DNA from: Micromonospora inaquosa
Lineage (GTDB): Bacteria > Actinomycetota > Actinomycetes > Mycobacteriales > Micromonosporaceae
Length of the DNA: 64,000 bases
Assembly (NCBI RefSeq): GCF_003857055.1
Contig: NZ_QGSZ01000198.1
Span: 1-64,000, forward strand
Direction of reading: 5' to 3'
A model generated the notes under the pieces. That model made no database searches and was not told where the DNA came from. It was given only the letters and a program-made list of their open reading frames with translations. The stretch's first letter is position 1, and every line of letters starts with the position of its first letter. Shown one piece after another: positions 1 through 9,051 of this stretch. A program made the position numbers and the translations under genes.

Positions 1-1
1 C

Positions 2-103
2 ACCGGAGCAGGCAGAACCCGATGGACGATGCGCTGGAAACCCGCGTTGAACGCCTTCGCCATCACCTTCAGCGACCGCTTCCCGGCCGCTGAAACCTAC
101 TAA
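2..103 (+). mobile_element. Transposase C-terminal remnant (IS256/mutator-like)
   Basis: An open frame from the window edge to a TAA at 101-103 reads as the last 33 residues of a transposase. The segment RWKPALNAFAITFSDRF resembles the conserved C-terminal block of mutator/IS256-type transposases. The rest of the element lies outside the window or is lost. It abuts the broken sigma-factor gene on the other strand, so insertion may have caused that damage. The family call rests on recall of the motif only. Confidence 0.45.
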
Positions 104-269
104 CCAAGATCGCCGGAAACACCTTTAACGAGACAGCCCCAGGCGGACGGTTCGCACCCTGGAGGCGACCTGCTGGATCGGCGGTCTGGCCACCGGCTAG
201 GGACGGTGACGTTTCGAGTAGACCGATACAGATTCGGACGAGGGTCCTGACGAGCCAGTTGAAGGGAAT

Positions 270-464
270 GTCGATGTCATCCTGTTGGTCGTCCGCCGTC
301 GTGTACCAGGCGGTGTACGTCTCTAAAACCGCGTGTTCGGCGACGTCGACCGAGCCGAGCAGATGATATGCGAGGTTCGTGAGGAGGCGTCGTTCGGCGA
401 CGACGACACAGAACGCGCTGGGTAGCGCGTTTGACCGAAGTGGCCGGAGGGGTTCGGGAACCAT
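270..464 (-). pseudogene. ECF sigma factor, N-terminal remnant
   Basis: The first ~65 residues (for example LAYHLLGSVDVAEHAVLET followed by FNWLVRTLVRICI) match the sigma-70 region 2 helices of ECF sigma factors of the SigJ type. The frame then runs into unrelated residues towards 69 and no region 4 is present. The gene is therefore truncated, probably by the neighbouring insertion-sequence remnant. SigJ-type sigma genes often sit beside small redox or membrane genes like those that follow, so this may be the decayed regulator of the locus (inference). Confidence 0.5.
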
Positions 465-493
465 CGGCTCTCCCAGTGGTTGACGCGGAAGGT

Positions 494-928
494 TCAGTGG
501 GTGGCCCGAGCGGAGGCGAGGCCGCGCCGAGCCGCCGAACGGTCGCGTAGCGCCGTCAGCAAGATGATGAACAGGCCGATGAGCGCCACGGCGGCGTTTG
601 CGGTGGTGAGGAGGATCGCCTCACCTACGGTCGCCCCCTGCAGGTTCGTGAGGTGATAGAAGAAATGGGGCAGCGCGAAGACCGAATAGGCGGCAGCGGC
701 AGGGATGACGAAGTGAGCCTTGGGTTTGACCGCCGCGATGCCCAGCAGCAGGGCGATCGCCAGTGAGGCCGTACCGAAGTCCCGCGCATAGTGCTCGCTG
801 AACGGCGGCGTGAGATCCACGGTCGGGAAGTTCGCGTAGAAGCTGGCCGGCCAGATCGCATTCCAGGCTCCGACCACGAAATTGTCGAGAAACAAGATCA
901 CCAGTGCGATGCGGATGATGGCGGTCAT
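494..928 (-). CDS. Small four-helix membrane protein (DoxX-like size)
   Basis: The product has 144 residues and four hydrophobic segments. The first begins ITAIIRIALVIL-like directly after the start; conserved polar loops include PPFSEHYARDFG and ALPHFFYHL. The start is set at 928 because AAGGAG lies about 8 bases upstream; the longer upstream frame has no such site. A clear paralogue lies at 2695-3192, sharing the PTV.LTPPFSEHYARDFG block. Size and topology are like DoxX or DUF4345 proteins, but the function is unknown. It acts in the cytoplasmic membrane. Confidence 0.75.
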   Translation of the reverse strand: MTAIIRIALVILFLDNFVVGAWNAIWPASFYANFPTVDLTPPFSEHYARDFGTASLAIALLLGIAAVKPKAHFVIPAAAAYSVFALPHFFYHLTNLQGATVGEAILLTTANAAVALIGLFIILLTALRDRSAARRGLASARATH

Positions 929-1168
929 GATCGTCGCTCCTTGCGCTGTCCCGGCTCGGCGTCCGAGGTGTCGTCCTTGACCCGCCACCCGGCGTAGCTG
1001 GACATATCAGGAGCCCGCCGGTGGTGGGCGAGTGTCACCAGGTACGGACCGAGCAGGTCTCCGATTCGTGACACACGGCCCGGCCGCGACCTCCGCTGTC
1101 ACAAATCGGGGGGCCGCTCGGTCCAGTTCGCAGACGCCACGGTCGTTCGCGGCGGAGGGGAGCACGCC

Positions 1169-1777
1169 ATGAAGAGAAGCGTTGCGGCGCGCGTGACGGA
1201 CACGTCAGACACCGGTTGGGCGGCTCGCATTCGTCGTCGCGTCGGATTGATCGTCGCGGTCGCGCTTGCTGCCGGTTCTCCGCTGGCGGTCACGCCCGCG
1301 CCCGCGTTCGCGCACGGCGCGACGCATTCGATCACGCCGACCGCCGGTGCGGTGCTCGCGAAGGCCCCGCAACGGGTCGAGGTGGTGTTCGCCGCCGAGA
1401 TCACGTCCGACAGCAGTGCCACAGTGACGGACCACACGGGGACGGATTGGGCAGACGGTCCACCGGTTATCCACGGAGCGACGCTGCGCCACCAGGTGAG
1501 AGCGGATATGCCTGACGGCTGGTACGAGATCAGTTGGCGAGCGACCTTCACCGACGGACACCCGGTAGCCGGCACGGCGGAGTTCACTGTGGGAGCGGAA
1601 GCTGCGGCGGCCGCCGCGTCGAATCCGTTTCGGGCCCGTCTCACGCACAGCGGAGTCGTGGCGTTGTACGCCGCCTCGGGTGTAGCAGTACTGGCTCTCC
1701 TACTCGCGATCATGACGCTTTCGCGCGGTGTTTACTCCGCCAGCAAGGCGGCCTCGGGTGAGCGCTCCACCGGTTAG
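1169..1777 (+). CDS. CopC/YobA-like copper-binding protein, membrane-anchored
   Basis: The 202-residue protein has a basic start, a hydrophobic signal segment (about residues 25-47) ending APAFA, then a mature N-terminus starting HGATHS. This is the His-first copper site of CopC domains. The beta-sandwich continues to DGHPVAGTAEFTVG, the conserved CopC end motif. A C-terminal transmembrane helix (about residues 165-187) anchors it outside the membrane. CopC proteins bind Cu(II) and usually pair with CopD. No CopD is next to it, so it would act alone or with a distant partner. Confidence 0.8.
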   Translation: MKRSVAARVTDTSDTGWAARIRRRVGLIVAVALAAGSPLAVTPAPAFAHGATHSITPTAGAVLAKAPQRVEVVFAAEITSDSSATVTDHTGTDWADGPPVIHGATLRHQVRADMPDGWYEISWRATFTDGHPVAGTAEFTVGAEAAAAAASNPFRARLTHSGVVALYAASGVAVLALLLAIMTLSRGVYSASKAASGERSTG

Positions 1778-1930
1778 GGCGATCCGTCACAGTTTAAGTA
1801 TCAGTGAGCAGTCCTGAGAGGTAGAACCAACAGTGACATCACAGCAGTTAACTTTCCTCTCACCCCGGTGCCCGGTCCGGACGACGCACCCCTGCGGCGT
1901 TACGGCGTACACGAATCGGGAGGTGGCTCA

Positions 1931-2698
1931 GTGCGGATCGCGGTAGCTGGCGGGACCGGCTGGGTCGGACGTCTCGTCGTCAACGCCGTACGGGCTGCCG
2001 GCCACGAGCCGGTCCTGCTGGCCCGCTCCACAGGTGTGGACCTGATCCGCGGTTCCGGGCTGGACGAGGCGCTGAACGGCGTAACGGTCGTGATCGACGT
2101 CAGCAACGTGTCGACGATCAGCCGCAAGAAATCGGAGAACTTCTTTGGCACGGCGACAGGTAACCTGCTCGCCGCAGGCCAGCGCGGCGGGGTGCGGCAC
2201 CACGTGGCGCTGTCGGTTGTCGGCGCCGACCGGGTGAACTGGGGCTACTACGCGGGCAAACGACGCCAGGAGGCGCTCGTCCTGGACGGTGCGGTACCTG
2301 CGACGGTGCTCCGCTCGACGCAGTTCTACGAGTTGGCCGCGCAGATGCTCGCCACCATTCCCGGACCGATTGCAGTGGTGCCCCAGATGCTCATCCAGCC
2401 GATCGCGGCCCACGAAGTCGCCAACTGTCTCGTCGACCTCGCCCTAGCAGACCCGGCCGGCCGGGCGCCCGACATCGCCGGTCCACAACAGCTGCGCATG
2501 TCGGACATGGCCCGCCGCCTGCTACGCGCGCGTGGAAGTCACCGCCTTGTCCTGCCTATCCGCCTTCCCGGGGCGACCGGTCGAGCCATGGCCGGACACG
2601 GCCTGCTGCCCACCGGCCCCGGTCCCCGGGGCACACAAACCTTCGACCAGTGGCTAGTCAGCCAGGCAGCGCAGAACACCAACGGGCGGACCCAGTGA
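1931..2698 (+). CDS. NmrA-like NAD(P)-binding protein
   Basis: The product starts RIAVAGGTGWVGRLVV, a Rossmann dinucleotide-binding GxxGxxG motif, and continues as an atypical short-chain dehydrogenase of the NmrA/NAD(P)H-binding type (255 residues). There is no classical YxxxK catalytic pair, although YYAGKRRQE near residue 110 is similar, so it may be a redox sensor or reductase. I chose the GTG at 1931 because GGGAGG lies 7 bases upstream and the Rossmann strand follows at once. Its stop overlaps the GTG of the next gene, so the two are translationally coupled. Confidence 0.75.
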   Translation: MRIAVAGGTGWVGRLVVNAVRAAGHEPVLLARSTGVDLIRGSGLDEALNGVTVVIDVSNVSTISRKKSENFFGTATGNLLAAGQRGGVRHHVALSVVGADRVNWGYYAGKRRQEALVLDGAVPATVLRSTQFYELAAQMLATIPGPIAVVPQMLIQPIAAHEVANCLVDLALADPAGRAPDIAGPQQLRMSDMARRLLRARGSHRLVLPIRLPGATGRAMAGHGLLPTGPGPRGTQTFDQWLVSQAAQNTNGRTQ

Positions 2699-3192
2699 AC
2701 GAAGGCCAGCCACCCATCCCCACCCCACCGCGGGCAACGTCACCAGACGGACGAGACTCGGCGCTGACCGCGCTGATCCGGATCGCCCTCGCCGTCCTCT
2801 TTCTCGACGAACTCGTTGTCGGGTTCTGGAGCCAGGTCTTTCCCGAAAGCTTCTACAACCACTTCCCGACCGTCTCTCTCACCCCGCCGTTCAGCGAGCA
2901 CTACGCGCGAGACTTCGGCGGAGCCACCCTCGGCCTGGCCGTCGTCCTCGGCATAGCGCTCGTCGCACCTCGAGCCGCATTCACCATTCCCGCGGCGGCG
3001 GCCTTCTCCACCTTCGCCATACCCCACTTCTTCTTCCACCTGACCCATCTCCAGCACGCCAGCCACGGCGAGGCGGTGTACCTCACGACGGCCAATGCCG
3101 TCGTCGCCCTGCTCGGCCTTCTCGTCATCGCGCTGACGCTCATCCGTGACGCCAGACATCGCTCGACTCAGGGCGACGCCGCCAGCGGATAA
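2695..3192 (+). CDS. Small four-helix membrane protein, paralogue of 494-928
   Basis: The 165-residue product has four membrane segments and shares the block PPFSEHYARDFG and the phrases IPAAAA and PHFF with the protein at 494-928. The GTG at 2695 overlaps the TGA of the NmrA-like gene (GTGA), so the pair is coupled and probably functions together. The N-terminus is a Pro-rich cytoplasmic stretch absent from the other paralogue. Function is unknown; a DoxX-like membrane partner of an NAD(P)-binding protein is a reasonable guess. Confidence 0.75.
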   Translation: MNEGQPPIPTPPRATSPDGRDSALTALIRIALAVLFLDELVVGFWSQVFPESFYNHFPTVSLTPPFSEHYARDFGGATLGLAVVLGIALVAPRAAFTIPAAAAFSTFAIPHFFFHLTHLQHASHGEAVYLTTANAVVALLGLLVIALTLIRDARHRSTQGDAASG

Positions 3193-3305
3193 CCACAGCT
3201 GACTGGACGCGGTCGGCTGCGACGGGCCGTCCGGCGTCGAGCACGGCAGATCTTGCCGACAAGCGGAGCTTGGCGCGCTCCGAATTCCACCGGCAGGACA
3301 GCCCG

Positions 3306-3480
3306 ATGGAACAGGTGATGGGGGACGAGCAACCAGGCGGGTTACTCAGGGCACCCCGGGAACGACAACCGGTAGCGCTCCCAGAGCTGTTCTTCGACCT
3401 GGCATTCGTCTCGCCCTAACTGTCCCGGAAGCTGGTCGACGATCTGACCTGGACAGGGGCCTACCAGACCGGCGTGCGGC
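3306..3480 (+). pseudogene. LtrA-like gene, N-terminal remnant with frameshift
   Basis: From an ATG at 3306 the frame encodes LLRAPRERQPVALPELFFDL, the start of low-temperature-requirement A (LtrA) membrane proteins, and then meets TAA at 3417. The homology resumes in another frame just after this stop (LSRKLVDDLTWTGAYQT) and ends near 3480. The gene is thus frameshifted and has lost most of its ~380 residues. Nothing recognisable lies between 3480 and the riboswitch. Confidence 0.6.
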
Positions 3481-3689
3481 TGCACGTGTCGGTAATAGCT
3501 TGCTGCCACGGCGGGGGATGTCGGGGACAGCGCTGTCGCTGACGGTCGGCGCCAGGCGGGTCTGTGTCGATCTTTCGGCCCATGGTCACCCTTCCGCACC
3601 GTGCGGCGCGCGTTTCGCTGCGGAGATGTTCACCAGTCCCGCAGGGCGGACACGTCAACTCGGATCGCTCGGGGACGTCTACCATAGAC

Positions 3690-3905
3690 AATGGTGCTGG
3701 TTCGCCGTGGCCTGAACTGGTCGCGGCGTCGTAAGAGGGAACCTGGTGCGATACCAGGACTGCCCCGCAGCGGTGAGTGGGAACGACCGCCGTCATCAAG
3801 CACTGGACCGCGAGGTCCGGGAAGCGACGGCCAGTAGGCGACCGTTCAGGTCACGCCCACGAGTCCGAAGACCTGCCAGCGCTGCGTACACCGCCTGGTG
3901 TGCGC
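3690..3905 (+). promoter_or_regulatory. Cobalamin (B12) riboswitch upstream of metE
   Basis: The conserved order of the AdoCbl riboswitch core is present: GTAAGAGGGAA, then CTGCCCCGCAGCGGTGAGTGGGAACGA spread over 3760-3786, GGGAAGCGACGGCCAGTAGG (3819-3838) and the B12 box GAGTCCGAAGACCTGCC (3861-3877). A perfect 8-bp hairpin (GCGTACAC/GTGTGCGC, 3884-3905) follows and recurs in the second riboswitch. B12 should switch off metE, since cells with B12 can use MetH. About 105 bases separate the hairpin from the metE start, enough for an expression platform. Confidence 0.93.
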
Positions 3906-4010
3906 CGCCGATGGTCTCTCGGGACGGCCGGGGCGGGAGCCGGTGCGTCGCCGTACCTCTTCCTCCCCTGCTGTCGCGTGGGTCCTCGGACACTTCGAGG
4001 GAAGGCTCCC

Positions 4011-6260
4011 ATGAGCACTGCATTCGGTCAGAGCACCGTCCTGGGCTATCCGCGTATCGGCGGCAACCGTGAGCTGAAGAAGGCCGTCGAGGCCTACTGG
4101 GCGGGCAGCATCGACGCCGACGAGTTGGCGACGACTGCCGCCGGACTACGGGTCGAGGTGTGGCGGGCGCTGCGCGACGCGGGACTGGACGCGATTCCGT
4201 CCAACACGTTCTCCTACTACGACCACGTGCTGGACACCGCCGTGGCTGTCGGCGCGGTCCCGCAGCGCTTCGCCCATCTCGGCCTCTCTGAGCTGAACAC
4301 CTATTTCGCGATGGCTCGTGGCGTTGACGCCGAACCCGCGCTGGAGCTCACCAAGTGGTTCGACACGAACTACCACTATCTGGTCCCCGAGATCGACGAC
4401 GACACCGTCTTCGCCGCGAATCCGGTCAAAGCCCTGCGGGAGTACCGCGAAGCGCGTGAGGTGGGTATCGAGACCCGGCCGGTGCTGGTCGGCCCCGCCA
4501 CGTTCCTGCTGCTGGCCAAGCCGTCGGTGCCAGGTCGCGATCCGATCGACCGGTTGCCGGACCTCATCGACGTGTATGCCGACATTTTGCGGGCCCTCGC
4601 CGCTGACGGAGTGCAGTGGGTTCAGCTCGACGAGCCGGCCTATGTCACGGACCGAACCGCAGCGGAGATAGACGCGCTCCGCGAGGCGTACAACCGTCTG
4701 TGCGCTGTCCAGCAGCGGCCGAAGATTTTCGTCGCCACCTACTTCGCGACACTCGACGACGCGCTTCCTGCCCTGCTGAACACGCCGGTCGAGGCGATCG
4801 GTCTGGACCTGGTCGCCGGGCCTGGCAACCTGCAGCGGCTCGCCGGCGCCGGTCAGCTACGCGGTAAGACGATCGTCGCTGGCCTCGTCGACGGCCGTAA
4901 CGTGTGGCGCACCGACCTGCGTGCGGCGATCAGCGCCGGTGCCGCGGTGACAGGGCTCGCCGATCACGTCGCGGTGTCGACGTCGTGTTCGCTGCTGCAC
5001 GTGCCCGTGGACCTGTCCGCCGAGACCGCGCTCGATCCGAATCTGCGCCAGCGGCTGGCGTTCGCACGGCAGAAGGTCGACGAGGTCGTCTTGCTGGGTC
5101 GAGCGCTGCGCAACGGCACCACGTCGCTACCCGCGCCGCTGCCCGCAGCCCCCGCGGCATGGTACGACGGCACCGTACGGGGCAGGCTCGCCGCGCTGCG
5201 GGCCGCCGACCGGCAGCGCGGCGGCTATCCGCAGCGGGCCGCCGCCCAGCAGGCCCGGCTGCGCCTGCCGGCGCTGCCCACGACGACGATCGGCTCGTTC
5301 CCGCAGACCGACGAACTGCGCAAGGCTCGTGCCGCGTACCGGGCCGGTCGACTCGACGAGGCCGCTTACACCGAGCGGATGCGGGCTGAGGTCGAGCGGG
5401 TCATCCGACTTCAGGAGCGGTTGGGCCTCGACGTGCTGGTGCACGGCGAGCCGGAGCGCAACGACATGGTCCAGTACTTCGGCGAGCAGCTGAGCGGGTT
5501 CGCCGCCACCGAGCACGGCTGGGTGCAGTCCTACGGCTCCCGCTGCGTACGCCCACCGATCATCTACGGCGACGTGGCGCGCAAGGCACCCATGACGGTC
5601 GAATGGTCGACCTACGCGCAGTCGTTGACCGACCGGCCGGTCAAGGGGATGCTCACCGGTCCGGTGACGATCCTGGCGTGGTCGTTCGTTCGGAGCGATC
5701 AGCCGCTCGGCGATACCGCCGACCAGGTTGCGCTCGCTCTGCGTGATGAGTGTCGTGATCTGGAAGCAGCCGGTGTCCGGGTGATCCAGGTCGATGAGCC
5801 GGCGCTGCGTGAGACACTGCCGCTGCGCGCGGCTGACCAGAAGGCTTACCTGGATTGGGCGGTCAGCGCGTTCCGCCTGGCGACCTGCGGCGTCGCTGAC
5901 GACACCCAGATCCACACCCACCTGTGCTACTCGGAGTTCGGTGAGGTCATCACCGCCATCGACGCTCTCGACGCCGACGTGACGAGCATCGAGGCGTCTC
6001 GCTCGAAGATGGAGGTCCTCGACGACCTCGCCGCGACCGGTTACCGCCGCGGTGTCGGCCCTGGTGTGTGGGACATCCACTCACCGCGGGTGCCCTCGCG
6101 TGCCGAGGTTGTCGAGGCGCTGCGTTCAGCAGTGGCGGTGGTCCCTGCCGAGCGGCTGTGGGTGAACCCCGACTGCGGCCTCAAGACCCGTGGCTATGCG
6201 GAGGTGCAAGCGTCGCTCGAACATCTGGTCGCCGCCGCTGCCGAGCTTCGCCGCGGGTGA
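4011..6260 (+). CDS. metE: Cobalamin-independent methionine synthase MetE
   Basis: The enzyme transfers a methyl group from 5-methyltetrahydrofolate (polyglutamate) to homocysteine in the cytoplasm, the last step of methionine synthesis. Length (749 residues) fits MetE. The N-terminal domain starts [18 protein letters not shown]; the C-terminal domain starts near [12 protein letters not shown]. Zinc and substrate motifs are visible: [10 protein letters not shown] (His and Cys near 635-637) and [11 protein letters not shown] (Cys near 721). The ATG at 4011 has GAGGGAAGG just upstream and matches the family N-terminus; upstream in-frame codons lie within the riboswitch leader. Control by the riboswitch at 3690-3905 is expected. 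Confidence 0.97.
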   Translation: MSTAFGQSTVLGYPRIGGNRELKKAVEAYWAGSIDADELATTAAGLRVEVWRALRDAGLDAIPSNTFSYYDHVLDTAVAVGAVPQRFAHLGLSELNTYFAMARGVDAEPALELTKWFDTNYHYLVPEIDDDTVFAANPVKALREYREAREVGIETRPVLVGPATFLLLAKPSVPGRDPIDRLPDLIDVYADILRALAADGVQWVQLDEPAYVTDRTAAEIDALREAYNRLCAVQQRPKIFVATYFATLDDALPALLNTPVEAIGLDLVAGPGNLQRLAGAGQLRGKTIVAGLVDGRNVWRTDLRAAISAGAAVTGLADHVAVSTSCSLLHVPVDLSAETALDPNLRQRLAFARQKVDEVVLLGRALRNGTTSLPAPLPAAPAAWYDGTVRGRLAALRAADRQRGGYPQRAAAQQARLRLPALPTTTIGSFPQTDELRKARAAYRAGRLDEAAYTERMRAEVERVIRLQERLGLDVLVHGEPERNDMVQYFGEQLSGFAATEHGWVQSYGSRCVRPPIIYGDVARKAPMTVEWSTYAQSLTDRPVKGMLTGPVTILAWSFVRSDQPLGDTADQVALALRDECRDLEAAGVRVIQVDEPALRETLPLRAADQKAYLDWAVSAFRLATCGVADDTQIHTHLCYSEFGEVITAIDALDADVTSIEASRSKMEVLDDLAATGYRRGVGPGVWDIHSPRVPSRAEVVEALRSAVAVVPAERLWVNPDCGLKTRGYAEVQASLEHLVAAAAELRRG

Positions 6261-6264
6261 CACG

Positions 6265-6303
6265 GCCGCCGGGTGGGATCTCGACGTGGTCCCGCCCGGC
6301 GGC
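6265..6303 (+). terminator. Strong hairpin after metE
   Basis: Four bases after the metE stop, GCCGCCGGGTGGGA (6265-6278) pairs over all 14 positions, with one G-T pair, with TCCCGCCCGGCGGC (6290-6303) around an 11-base loop. No T-tract follows, as is common for actinobacterial terminators. It would insulate the next riboswitch unit from metE read-through. Confidence 0.75.
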
Positions 6304-6451
6304 ACGGGCCAGATCGTGCGTGTCTGCCGCGATGAGCGGCCGCGGCGGGTGGTCCGGTGGTGCCCGAGAGGTGCTGGTCCCTGACATTTCCCGGGTCGCC
6401 GGGCTCCCTGACTGCCGCGACTGCGGCCCTCGTCGATCACCTAGACTGGCT

Positions 6452-6665
6452 GGCGGCGCTGGTTCGCCCGATCGTGACCGGTCGGGCGTCGTAAGAGGGA
6501 ACCCGGTGGGAATCCGGGGCTGCCCCGCAGCGGTGAGTGGGAACGACAGCCGTCATCAGCACTGGGCCACTGGCCTGGGAAGCGACGGCCAGTAGGAGAC
6601 CGGCGCAACCGGTCAGGCCCGCGAGTCCGAAGACCTGCCTGCGCTGCGTACACGACCGTGTGCGC
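6452..6665 (+). promoter_or_regulatory. Second cobalamin riboswitch
   Basis: The core closely matches the riboswitch upstream of metE: GTAAGAGGGAACC, CTGCCCCGCAGCGGTGAGTG, GGGAAGCGACGGCCAGTAGG, the B12 box GAGTCCGAAGACCTGCC, then the same GCGTACAC/GTGTGCGC hairpin (6646-6665). The distance from the first shared GCTGGTTCGCC to the end of the hairpin is 208 bases here and 210 in the first copy. It lies about 120 bases before the thioesterase start, and the unit downstream includes a B12-binding-protein gene, as expected for B12 control. Confidence 0.93.
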
Positions 6666-6788
6666 TGCCGTCGGCCTCGCTGGTGGGCTGAGCGGGTGAC
6701 GTGCCGTGCGCGCTGTGCGCGGCCGCGTCCTCATCAGCTTGTGCTCGCGGTTCCGGTGGTGTGGTTTCCCGAGGGACGGACTACCGCT

Positions 6789-7301
6789 GTGCACAACACC
6801 ACAACGATCGCCGGCCGCGCGCCGTCGGCCTCACACCTGACCCTGTCGCAGATCATGGATCAGCACCACACCAACCTGATGGGTACGGTGCACGGCGGCC
6901 GGATCCTCAACCTCATCGACTCGGTCGCCGGGGTGGTCGCCGCCCGGCACTCCGACGGGCCGGCGGTGACCACGGCGATCGACGAGACCGCGTTCCTGCG
7001 CGCAGTGCGGGTCGGCGACGTCGTCCACGTCGATGCCCGGATCACCTGGGCGGGCCGCAGCTCGATGGAGGTGGCCGTGAAGGTCACCGCGGACCGGTGG
7101 GACCGGGCGGTGCCGCCCACCGACGTGGCCACCGCCCATCTGGTCATGGTCGCCATCGACGACGACGGGCAGCCCCGTGCCGTACCGCCGCTGCAACCGG
7201 AGACTGACGGGGACCGTCGTCGCTACCGGGAGGCGGAGATCCGCCGGGAACACCGGCTGGCGCTGCGGCGGGCGTTGCTCGACGGCGCCGACGAGGCCTG
7301 A
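6789..7301 (+). CDS. Acyl-CoA thioesterase, hotdog fold (YciA/BFIT-like)
   Basis: The 170-residue product hydrolyses acyl-CoA thioesters by family assignment. The hotdog signature is LSQIMDQHHTNLMGTVHGG, followed by the helix RILNLIDSVAGVVAARHS and a conserved Asp/Asn-rich beta sheet ending HLVMVAID. The GTG at 6789 lies 12 bases after GAGGGACGG and directly precedes the conserved start of homology. It is the first gene behind the second B12 riboswitch, an unusual place for a thioesterase. A link to methylmalonyl- or propionyl-CoA metabolism, which also needs B12, is inference. Confidence 0.85.
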   Translation: MHNTTTIAGRAPSASHLTLSQIMDQHHTNLMGTVHGGRILNLIDSVAGVVAARHSDGPAVTTAIDETAFLRAVRVGDVVHVDARITWAGRSSMEVAVKVTADRWDRAVPPTDVATAHLVMVAIDDDGQPRAVPPLQPETDGDRRRYREAEIRREHRLALRRALLDGADEA

Positions 7302-7304
7302 GAC

Positions 7305-7427
7305 ATGTTCGGTCTCACCGTCGTGGCGCTCGCCGGCTACCTGGCCGGGATCGTCGTCCTCACGGTCACGCCCGGTCCGGACATGATGTTCGTAATAGCC
7401 AACGCCGCCCGGGCGCCGGCCGGTTGA
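7305..7427 (+). pseudogene. LysE/RhtB-family exporter, N-terminal remnant
   Basis: From an ATG three bases after the thioesterase stop, 40 codons encode a first membrane helix and the LysE-family motif VTPGPDMMFVIANAAR, then TGA. Full-length members have about 200 residues, so this is a truncated gene. It lies between two genes of the B12-regulated unit, suggesting an internal deletion there. Confidence 0.65.
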
Positions 7428-7590
7428 CGGACGGCCGTTGGTCGCGGCGGATCAACCGGACCTGCGCTGTGGCATTCGTCGTTCCCGGCGTACGGCTGGC
7501 GCTCGGCTCGTAGCGGTGCGGACCGCCGCCGTCGTCGCGACGTTCGAGGGGATTGGACGACGCTCGGCCGCGCCTGGTAGGCACGCAGGT

Positions 7591-8481
7591 GTGCGAATCG
7601 TCTCCCTGCTCCCAGCGGCCACTGACATCGTCGCCATGCTTGGCCTGACCGGGCAACTGGTCGGCCGTACGCACGAGTGCGACTGGCCACCGGGCGAGCT
7701 CGCCGACGTCCCGGAGGTGACCGCGACCAGCCTGCCCGAGACGTTGACGAGCCGGGAGATCTCGGCGGCGCTCAGCGGCGACGCGCACCGAGGGTCGTCG
7801 GTGTACCAGCTCGACGTCGCCATGCTCGATGAGGTGAAGCCGGATCTGATCCTGACCCAGGACCTGTGCGACGTGTGCGCGGTCTCCTACCAGCGGGTCA
7901 ACGACGCGGTCCGGATGATCGACCTCGACACCACAGTGGTGTCCATGGAGGCGAGAACCATCGGCGGGATCCTGGACACCGTCGACGCCGTCGCCGCGCT
8001 GACTGACACGGCAGGCAGGGCAGCGGAGATCCGAGCGGACGCCGAGGGCCGCCTCGCGGCATTGCCGGGCGCGGTCAGCGGGGCGCCGACGGTGTTGTTC
8101 GTCGAGTGGCTCGATCCGCTGATGCCGGGCGGACACTGGGTGCCGGAGCAGATCACCTATGCGGGCGGGCGGTCGCTGCTGCTCGGGCCCGGCGCGCACA
8201 GCACCCCGCACCGGTGGTCGGTGGTCGCGGACCTGGCCCCCGATGTGGTGGTGTTCGGGCCGTGCGGGTTCACGCCCGAGCGCACCGTCGACGAACTGAC
8301 GGTGGCAACCGGGCAACCCGGCTGGGCGGACCTGCCCGCCGTGCGCAACGGACAGGTGTGGGTGGTCGACGGGCCGGCCTACTTCAACCGGCCCGGTCCG
8401 CGGGTCGTCGACGGCGCCGAAATCCTTGCCGCCATCCTTGCCGGACGGCCCGATCCCCGCGCCCGACACGTGCCCAACTGA
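7591..8481 (+). CDS. BtuF-like cobalamin-binding protein, apparently cytoplasmic
   Basis: The product (296 residues) is a helical-backbone metal-receptor protein: RIVSLLPAATDIVAMLGL at the start, RTHECDWP near residue 30, then LVEVKPDLIL-like and DLCDVCAV segments, a long backbone helix around 110-150 and a C-terminal lobe ending PRVVDGAEILAAIL. These features match the BtuF/FhuD class that binds B12 for import. Unlike BtuF it has no signal peptide or lipobox after the GTG at 7591, so it may handle cobalamin inside the cell. Its position behind a B12 riboswitch supports the ligand. Confidence 0.82.
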   Translation: MRIVSLLPAATDIVAMLGLTGQLVGRTHECDWPPGELADVPEVTATSLPETLTSREISAALSGDAHRGSSVYQLDVAMLDEVKPDLILTQDLCDVCAVSYQRVNDAVRMIDLDTTVVSMEARTIGGILDTVDAVAALTDTAGRAAEIRADAEGRLAALPGAVSGAPTVLFVEWLDPLMPGGHWVPEQITYAGGRSLLLGPGAHSTPHRWSVVADLAPDVVVFGPCGFTPERTVDELTVATGQPGWADLPAVRNGQVWVVDGPAYFNRPGPRVVDGAEILAAILAGRPDPRARHVPN

Positions 8482-8562
8482 TCCGACTGACGCCACACTC
8501 CGACCGACGATCCGTCCAAGAAGGCGTCTTACCTCGGCGCCGGCCTGGGATATCCTCCGGGG

Positions 8563-9042
8563 GTGACGGTGGTAGGCCTGCTCGGCAGCGTCAGCGGCAC
8601 GGTCGCCGCCGACCACGGCCTGTTCCTCGTGCTCGACAAGCGCGCCGACGATATCGGCGACCCCGACTTCAGTCAGGACCGCATCTGCTGGAGCGGGCGC
8701 GACGCACTGTTTGTCGCCAGCCCGTCGAGCGCCACCTGTCGGGCGTCGGTGACCGTGCAGGCGTGGGACGGAGAACCCGCGGCCGTCGACTCCACGACGT
8801 GGCCGGATACCGACAGCACCGAGGTCACCCTGCGGACCGGCACCGTGTACCTGTCGCACCTGCTCGACATGGCCCCCGTAAGCGACCTTCTGCCGGTAGG
8901 CCCTCCCGGCCGCTACCGGGTACGCGTCGATGTCGCAGGCCGCGCCCGGACGCGAGCGCTGCTGCGCTCGCCCGACTTCGATCCGGTCAGGCGCACCGTC
9001 GGCCCCGAGCGGATAGTGATCGGTTTCTGGCCGGCCCGCTGA
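8563..9042 (+). CDS. Hypothetical 159-residue protein
   Basis: I do not recognise this protein. It begins TVVGLLGSVSGTVAADHGLF and is predicted to be mostly beta strand, with short repeats of VTVQAWDG and RYRVRVDVAGRART type and no membrane segment. It may be a small beta-barrel or competence-like (ComJ-type) fold. The GTG at 8563 follows a purine-rich GGGG stretch. Codon use matches the neighbours, so it is likely real. It stands alone between the B12 unit and a decayed gene on the opposite strand. Confidence 0.55.
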   Translation: MTVVGLLGSVSGTVAADHGLFLVLDKRADDIGDPDFSQDRICWSGRDALFVASPSSATCRASVTVQAWDGEPAAVDSTTWPDTDSTEVTLRTGTVYLSHLLDMAPVSDLLPVGPPGRYRVRVDVAGRARTRALLRSPDFDPVRRTVGPERIVIGFWPAR

Positions 9043-9051
9043 CCGCGTTCG

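Noticed and set aside
5127..6080. 317-residue minus-strand frame inside metE
   Set aside because: Fully antisense to conserved MetE residues; shadow.
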